Assembly (NCBI GenBank): GCA_965370495.1
Contig: CBDUUV010000090.1
Location: 1 to 10,112, forward strand
Length of the DNA: 10,112 nt
DNA from: Krumholzibacterium sp965370495
GTDB lineage: Bacteria > Krumholzibacteriota > Krumholzibacteriia > Krumholzibacteriales > Krumholzibacteriaceae
Reading direction: 5' to 3'
The translations under genes were made by a program, and so were the position numbers. Each line of letters begins with the position of its first letter. Within the stretch, counting starts at the first letter, position 1. This document shows, in pieces, positions 6,106 through 10,112 of this stretch. The notes under the pieces are model-generated. The model worked only from the letters and a program-made list of their open reading frames with translations. It was not told where the DNA came from and did not search any database.

Positions 6106-6768
6106 TCAGCGCCTGGAACTTTTCTGCAGAAGCATCCTTTTAAGCCTGAGATTCTCCTCTTTATAGAGTACAATATATTCACGAAGCACCTTGTTCTCCC
6201 TGAGAAGATACTCCAAACGCCTTTCTGATTCCATGCTAAAAGGAAGCTGCCGGTTGTAGGAATCCATGTCCCCCCTGCCATAGAAATCATCGGAAACCAT
6301 CTTTATCCCCGCGGGATAACCTGTTTTCGTATAGCGTATGCTGTTATATGCCCTTTCCGAAGCCACAGCCTTTACATCTGCCTGTGCCAGATTCCCAAGC
6401 GAAAGATCCTGCGAACTGTTATCATCAAGAATAAACCATGCCCCGGCCAGAACTATCATAAATACCGCTGCCGCACTGAAAACAAACTTTTTTCCCCAGG
6501 CAGGATTGCCGAAAATTGATCCTGCCCTTTCTCTCATAACACGGGATTTTTCCAGCGCGATCATGCGTTTTACGTTCCAGTCAAAACTTTCGGGCAGTTC
6601 CATCTCCGGCAACGTATCGAGCAGAGAAAGACAATCATCCATCTCCCTGCAATACAAAGCACAATCCGGGCAAACGCTCAAGTGCTGCTGCAACCTTATC
6701 TTTTCGGCTTCATCCAGTTTTTTGTCCCGACTCCTGAGATAATAATCTCTCGCTGTCCTGCATATCAT
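6106..6768 (-). CDS. Membrane-bound zinc-binding anti-sigma factor
   Basis: This 220-residue protein has the layout of a ZAS-type (zf-HC2) anti-sigma factor. The cytoplasmic N-terminal domain carries C3 and the HLSVCPDC motif (H29, C33, C36), the usual four zinc ligands. A single membrane segment follows at about 95-114 (FVFSAAAVFMIVLAGAWFIL). The extracytoplasmic part ends in a charged heptad-like coiled coil (about 178-213) instead of a globular sensor domain. Its ATG shares one base with the stop of the sigma gene (TAATG), and AGGGAG lies 8 nt upstream, so sigma and anti-sigma are translationally coupled. This pairing supports its role of sequestering the sigma factor at the inner membrane until an envelope signal releases it. 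The signal and any protease are unknown. Confidence 0.9.
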   Translation of the reverse strand: MICRTARDYYLRSRDKKLDEAEKIRLQQHLSVCPDCALYCREMDDCLSLLDTLPEMELPESFDWNVKRMIALEKSRVMRERAGSIFGNPAWGKKFVFSAAAVFMIVLAGAWFILDDNSSQDLSLGNLAQADVKAVASERAYNSIRYTKTGYPAGIKMVSDDFYGRGDMDSYNRQLPFSMESERRLEYLLRENKVLREYIVLYKEENLRLKRMLLQKSSRR

Positions 6769-7442
6769 TACATGTTCTCCCTGAACCTGCTGTCATCACC
6801 CAGCAAAGGTGTCACAGCTTTTTTGAAATGTATCCTTCCACGGTTGATGCGTGAGCGCACCGTACCGAGCTTCAGCCCTGTAGATGCCGCGATCTCCTCA
6901 TAACTCAGTCCGTTGATTTCCCTGAGCACAAACGAAGAGCGGTACCTTGGTGGTATTTTTCCAATTGCGATCTGTATCAATTCATTCAGCTTCTTCCTGT
7001 CCGAATCATCTTCGGGGTTCGGTCGTTCATCCTTGATATCGAGCCATCTTCCATCGTCGCCCCCCCTGTCAGCCGACCATATGCTGATCGTCCTGGGTCG
7101 CCTCTTGATATTTCTGATCCTGTTGCGGACAAGGTTTGTAGCTATCGTATACAACCATGTCGAAAACTTTGCTATCGTCCTGTATTTGTCAGCATGCATA
7201 TAGGCCCTGACAAAAGCTTCCTGCGCAAACTCCTCCGCTTCGCTTTCATTTCCTAAAAGACGAAAAAGGTATGCATATAACCTGTTCTTGTATCTACCGA
7301 TCAGAATATCGAACGCCTGGTTGTGCCCTTCCTGCACACGAAGAATAAGATCCTCGTCAGTAAGTTCACCCAGATTGACGCGCCCACTCCCGAGTTGTTC
7401 CTGCAGGTTCAATCCGTCATCTCCTCTTTTTCCGTCTTCCAT
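6768..7442 (-). CDS. ECF-type RNA polymerase sigma factor
   Basis: This 224-residue sigma-70 family protein has only regions 2 and 4, the hallmark of extracytoplasmic function sigma factors. Region 2 (about 43-113) contains AFDILIGRYKNRLYAYLFRLLG, then EAEEFAQEAFVRAY and FSTWLYTIATNLVRNRIR. A polar linker (about 114-150) follows. Region 4 (about 155-208) contains IPPRYRSSFVLREINGLSYEEIAASTGL and the recognition helix KLGTVRSRINRGR. The first 25 residues are a polar extension. The ATG has AGGAG 8 nt upstream. The gene follows the LolB-like gene by 58 nt and overlaps the anti-sigma gene. It resembles RpoE-like groups, but no exact ECF subgroup can be assigned here. Target promoters are not evident. 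Confidence 0.93.
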   Translation of the reverse strand: MEDGKRGDDGLNLQEQLGSGRVNLGELTDEDLILRVQEGHNQAFDILIGRYKNRLYAYLFRLLGNESEAEEFAQEAFVRAYMHADKYRTIAKFSTWLYTIATNLVRNRIRNIKRRPRTISIWSADRGGDDGRWLDIKDERPNPEDDSDRKKLNELIQIAIGKIPPRYRSSFVLREINGLSYEEIAASTGLKLGTVRSRINRGRIHFKKAVTPLLGDDSRFRENM

Positions 7443-7500
7443 GCAGTATACTCCTGCCGCCGGTCTTTGTTCCGGTTTTTATTTCTCCAAAGTGGATATT

Positions 7501-8223
7501 TCACTCAATATCCGTTTTTACAATATCTTCTTCCGTCAGACCAGTCAATGTCAGTGAGAACCTTTCTGTGCCATATTTACTCTTGAACACTATCTTTTCA
7601 GGGTACCATCCGAACACCCTGCTTTCCGCGTATCGATACCTGGCCCTGTAACAGACATCCGTGACTTCGTCACAAAGATCAAATTCCAGTGGCCCCTTCC
7701 CGGATTCACCCCTGATCCTGACCTCTCTTCCACGCCATTTTCCGGCCACATGCCATTCCCTGGAATCAGTGACGTACGACATATGATAAAGATCGGGATA
7801 CATTAAAAGAAGGATGAACAATATATCATCCGGATAGACTCTGAATCCGAAATGCCTTTCCAGCAGTGCAAGAGTCGAATCGCTGTCCCACAATACATCC
7901 CTCTGATGGTCATATAGTACCATACCGGTATCATCAATATAGATCGTCGCCTCCTCCCTGTACGAACCAAACAGGCTCGAGTGGAGAAAATCCAGCTGCA
8001 TCTCGCCTTCAGGACCGTATATGATCCTGCATGTTCCACGCACTCTGTATTTTGGAAGTTCCAACCGAACCTTTCCGGTCATCACTAAATACTTACCGGC
8101 GGGGACTGCAGGAAATAATTTTCCGAGGTCAGGGGAAGGGATCTCAGCAAATCTTTCGTGCGGCACCGAAGCACACGACTGTAGAAGCACCAGCGTAATG
8201 ATATAGTGGACAAGCCTGCTCAA
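7501..8223 (-). CDS. LolB/DUF4292-like outer-membrane lipoprotein
   Basis: This 240-residue lipoprotein has a signal sequence ending in LQSC, with C17 as the lipidated residue and Ala at +2, which permits outer-membrane sorting. The order of elements matches LolB and DUF4292 proteins. A strand (YLVMTGKVRLEL) is followed by a charged strand pair and the hydrophobic loop FLHSSLFGSY (79-88). A strand and turn (IYIDDTGMVLYDHQRD) lead to a helix with LALLERHFGFRVYPDDILFILLLMYP (118-143), like the LolB segment LL..LG..LP...L..WL.G.P. LolB accepts lipoproteins from LolA and inserts them in the outer membrane. The start is TTG with GTGGAG 7 nt upstream, inside the end of the TPR gene. A TPR gene directly upstream is also found at lolB in Pseudomonas and at DUF4292 genes in Bacteroidota. 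The fold assignment is by motif order only. Confidence 0.75.
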   Translation of the reverse strand: MSRLVHYIITLVLLQSCASVPHERFAEIPSPDLGKLFPAVPAGKYLVMTGKVRLELPKYRVRGTCRIIYGPEGEMQLDFLHSSLFGSYREEATIYIDDTGMVLYDHQRDVLWDSDSTLALLERHFGFRVYPDDILFILLLMYPDLYHMSYVTDSREWHVAGKWRGREVRIRGESGKGPLEFDLCDEVTDVCYRARYRYAESRVFGWYPEKIVFKSKYGTERFSLTLTGLTEEDIVKTDIE

Positions 8224-8227
8224 ACTA

Positions 8228-9940
8228 TTACTCCACGTGTAAAACCGCTTTGTTTACCTCTAACAGTTTGTCCTGAATGTGGTCTTCACCGGGATCGATA
8301 TTGATCGAATTTGTATACGCTCCCCGGGCTTCCGAAAACATCTTGAGTTTTACATAAATATCACCTAGATGTTCCCATATCACAGGGTCATCTCCGACTT
8401 TCGTTACAGCTTCGAGCATGATCTCCAGGGCGTTGTGATACTCACCACGCCTGTACTTGATCCATCCCAGACTGTCAAGAAAATATCCGTTTTCCGGTTC
8501 AGCCCTGAGCGCATCCATCAGCAGTTCCTCGGCATACTCCAGCCGTTCTCCCTTTTCAGCGAGCAGGTACCCGTAGAAATTGCTCAGCGAAGCATCTTCA
8601 GGTGTTTTCCTGTGCAGGTAATCGATTCTCTTGATCGCTTCTTCATAATCGCCGTAATCCTGAAACAGCGCGGCAAGCTCCAGAAGTGTTCTGTGATCTC
8701 CGGGACGAAGTTCTTCCGCCCTCAGAAGGAATCCCCGTGCCTTGTCATATTTATTCAGTTTTCTGTAAATTATACCGATCAGGTAGTTATCTCCCGGCGA
8801 ATCCTCCCTGTAATGTTTTATGGCTTCATCCAGAAACAATTTGCCGTCTGTATCCGACAGGCCGGATTTCTGGTCTTCCCCGGCCGCATCTCCGGCAAGA
8901 TCGAAAGCCACCAGAAGCAATCCCACATAATTCGAGAACCTGTCCGGTTCGATCCTGATCAATCTTTTCAGATAACCGACACCATTCCTGAAATTGCCTT
9001 TTTCCAGCTCTATTTCGGAGATGACTCTCAGTATCGCCGGGCTCTCTCCGGTTGAATCAAGTATATCCTTAAAGAGGAAAAGGGCATCATCGTATCTCTC
9101 CATCCTGTAATAAAATCTCCCAAGCGTGATCTTTCCGGGTTGATCCAGCTTCTTCTCAAAGTATAACGGCTCCAGGAGTTCAACACCCGCATCCAATTCG
9201 TTATCTTCGTAGTAAAGATCGGCCAGGTCCTTGATAATATTCCTGTTATCTGGTTCAAGCAGAAGAGTTTTCCTGAAAGAATCTTTGGCTTCTTCTTTTT
9301 TCCCCTGATGCAGAAGTATCGAGGCAAGTGCCATGTGAGCAGGGGCAAAACCGGGGTTTGCATCAACGGTCCTTCTGAATGAATCAACAGCCTTTTCGGT
9401 CTCGTTTGCCTCAGCATAAATAAAACCGAGCCTGTAGTTTACAAAAAGATCATCGGGTTCAAGTTTCCTTGCTTCCTCGAGCAAAGCGCGCGCGCGCTTG
9501 AAATCTTCCATCTCGAGAAATATCCGCGCCATGAACTTGCGTACCGCGAATTTGGGAACTCCCTTCTCATCCTTTGCTTCACTTAAAATCCTTATCGCTT
9601 TTTTCCTGTTTCCTTCCCTGTATTCCAGCTCAGCGAGAATAATTTTAGCTCTACCGGCATAATCGCCGGAAGCGATCAACGGGCCGACAAAAGTGCGTGT
9701 TTCGTCATACTTCCCGATTTCGAATGCAGTCCTTGACAGAGCCAGCAATATGACCTGGGTTCCCGGTTCATACCTGTTCGCCTGGAGATAATATGTATAA
9801 GCATGGATCATGTCACGCCTTGCTTCGTAAAACAAACCCTTCAGATAGTAGAGCATTGCTCTTCGATCATGGTTCCCGTCCGCAAAAGCCGCGGAAGAAA
9901 CAAGAATCAGGATCATGATTGCGACGCAGGTCTTCTTCAT
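8228..9940 (-). CDS. Exported TPR-repeat protein, upstream partner of LolB-like gene
   Basis: I place the start at ATG 9940 (570 residues), because MKKTCVAIMILILVSSAAFA is a typical signal peptide, with cleavage expected after AFA at residue 20. AGAGGA lies 9 nt upstream. An in-frame ATG at 9958 would prepend six residues before the signal. The mature protein is almost entirely TPR helices, about a dozen repeats, with many copies of the xxPxx(N)xxxLAxxxxxxGxxxxA pattern. The last third contains SNFYGYLLAEKGERLEYAEE and NGYFLDSLGWIKYRRGEYHN, typical of the TPR protein encoded before lolB in proteobacteria. It is probably a periplasmic or outer-membrane-associated scaffold. The LolB-like gene follows after 4 nt, so the two are almost certainly co-expressed. 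The direct biochemical role is unknown. Confidence 0.9.
   Translation of the reverse strand: MKKTCVAIMILILVSSAAFADGNHDRRAMLYYLKGLFYEARRDMIHAYTYYLQANRYEPGTQVILLALSRTAFEIGKYDETRTFVGPLIASGDYAGRAKIILAELEYREGNRKKAIRILSEAKDEKGVPKFAVRKFMARIFLEMEDFKRARALLEEARKLEPDDLFVNYRLGFIYAEANETEKAVDSFRRTVDANPGFAPAHMALASILLHQGKKEEAKDSFRKTLLLEPDNRNIIKDLADLYYEDNELDAGVELLEPLYFEKKLDQPGKITLGRFYYRMERYDDALFLFKDILDSTGESPAILRVISEIELEKGNFRNGVGYLKRLIRIEPDRFSNYVGLLLVAFDLAGDAAGEDQKSGLSDTDGKLFLDEAIKHYREDSPGDNYLIGIIYRKLNKYDKARGFLLRAEELRPGDHRTLLELAALFQDYGDYEEAIKRIDYLHRKTPEDASLSNFYGYLLAEKGERLEYAEELLMDALRAEPENGYFLDSLGWIKYRRGEYHNALEIMLEAVTKVGDDPVIWEHLGDIYVKLKMFSEARGAYTNSINIDPGEDHIQDKLLEVNKAVLHVE
8231..8236 (-). promoter_or_regulatory. 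Shine-Dalgarno of the LolB-like gene
   Basis: GTGGAG on the minus strand lies 7 nt before the TTG start at 8223, inside the last codons of the TPR gene. It supports the TTG start and translational coupling. Confidence 0.6.
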
Positions 9941-9949
9941 CAAGCAGGT

Positions 9950-9955
9950 TCCTCT
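9950..9955 (-). promoter_or_regulatory. Shine-Dalgarno that sets the exported TPR protein's start
   Basis: AGAGGA on the minus strand lies 9 nt before the ATG at 9940. It favours that ATG over the in-frame ATG at 9958, which has only a weak purine run upstream and would disrupt the signal peptide. Confidence 0.6.
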
Positions 9956-9981
9956 CATTCGATATCTCTTTGCTCTTCTAT

Positions 9982-10010
9982 ATTATACCTTAACAGCCCC
10001 CCGCAGGCAA
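9982..10010 (-). promoter_or_regulatory. Sigma-70-type promoter of the TPR-LolB-sigma operon
   Basis: TTGCCT (10005-10010) and a perfect TATAAT (9982-9987) are separated by 17 bp on the minus strand. Transcription should start near 9975, giving a leader of about 35 nt. It is a housekeeping-type promoter, so basal expression of the operon should not depend on its own ECF sigma factor. Confidence 0.75.
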
Positions 10011-10112
10011 ATGATCGTATTAACAGGGCATCCCGTCTTTTATCGTCATGTTACCGTACAAACCTGTATCATAATTCATCTGACAAAAACCGTCTAACAT
10101 AAAGGGAGCGCC
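10011..10112. other. Upstream edge, no gene; possible plus-strand ribosome binding site
   Basis: No coding region is supported here. AAGGGAG on the plus strand (10102-10108) stands a few bases from the window end and could be the Shine-Dalgarno of a divergent gene starting just outside. I find no convincing plus-strand promoter for it. Confidence 0.25.

Noticed and set aside
7443..7500. GGAAC motif upstream of the sigma gene resembling an ECF -35, with TATACT downstream
   Set aside because: The implied start would fall at the ribosome binding site and ATG, and the -35/-10 pair fits neither an ECF nor a sigma-70 consensus well. A similar GGAAC at 6016-6020 has the same problem.
8369..9055. 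Plus-strand open frame of 228 codons inside the exported TPR gene
   Set aside because: It is antisense to repeat-rich coding sequence and shows no domain or start signals.
9941..9958. Upstream ATG at 9958 for the exported TPR protein
   Set aside because: It would place six residues before a clean signal peptide and has a weaker ribosome binding site than the ATG at 9940.

Overview
The window is a compact stretch of bacterial chromosome with every recognisable gene on the minus strand, so transcription runs from high to low coordinates. Outer-membrane-type lipoproteins, a periplasmic TPR protein, an ECF sigma/anti-sigma pair and a type IV pilus retraction ATPase indicate a Gram-negative (diderm) bacterium. 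The DUF4837-like lipoprotein and the LolB/DUF4292-like lipoprotein downstream of a TPR gene fit the FCB (Fibrobacterota-Chlorobiota-Bacteroidota) neighbourhood or a related uncultured phylum. That placement is an inference and is weak. No RNA genes, CRISPR arrays, insertion sequences or phage genes are visible.

Region A (9940 down to about 6029) looks like an envelope operon. A sigma-70-type promoter (TTGCCT, 17 bp, TATAAT) lies upstream of a 570-residue exported TPR protein. Next come a LolB-like outer-membrane lipoprotein, an ECF sigma factor and a membrane-anchored zinc-binding anti-sigma factor. A rho-independent terminator closes the operon. Gene spacings are 4 nt, 58 nt and a 1-nt TAATG overlap. 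Region B (5980-4970) is a single DUF4837-like lipoprotein gene whose extended -10 promoter sits just after that terminator.

Region C (about 4874 down to 43) is a second cluster: a cytoplasmic TPR protein with an acidic tail, elongation factor P, biotin carboxyl carrier protein (AccB), a PilT-type ATPase and biotin carboxylase (AccC). Its leader is unusually rich in dyads. One 26-bp inverted repeat fills the promoter spacer and -10 region, and a perfect 8+2+8 palindrome sits at the expected transcription start. AccB and AccC form one enzyme (acetyl-CoA carboxylase) and are normally adjacent, but here pilT and a 169-nt structured gap lie between them.

Most of the window is conserved housekeeping and envelope biology. 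The parts most worth a second look are the double-dyad leader, the split accB/accC pair, and the linkage of TPR and LolB-like genes to an ECF sigma/anti-sigma pair. I do not see a clearly new defence or biosynthetic system.
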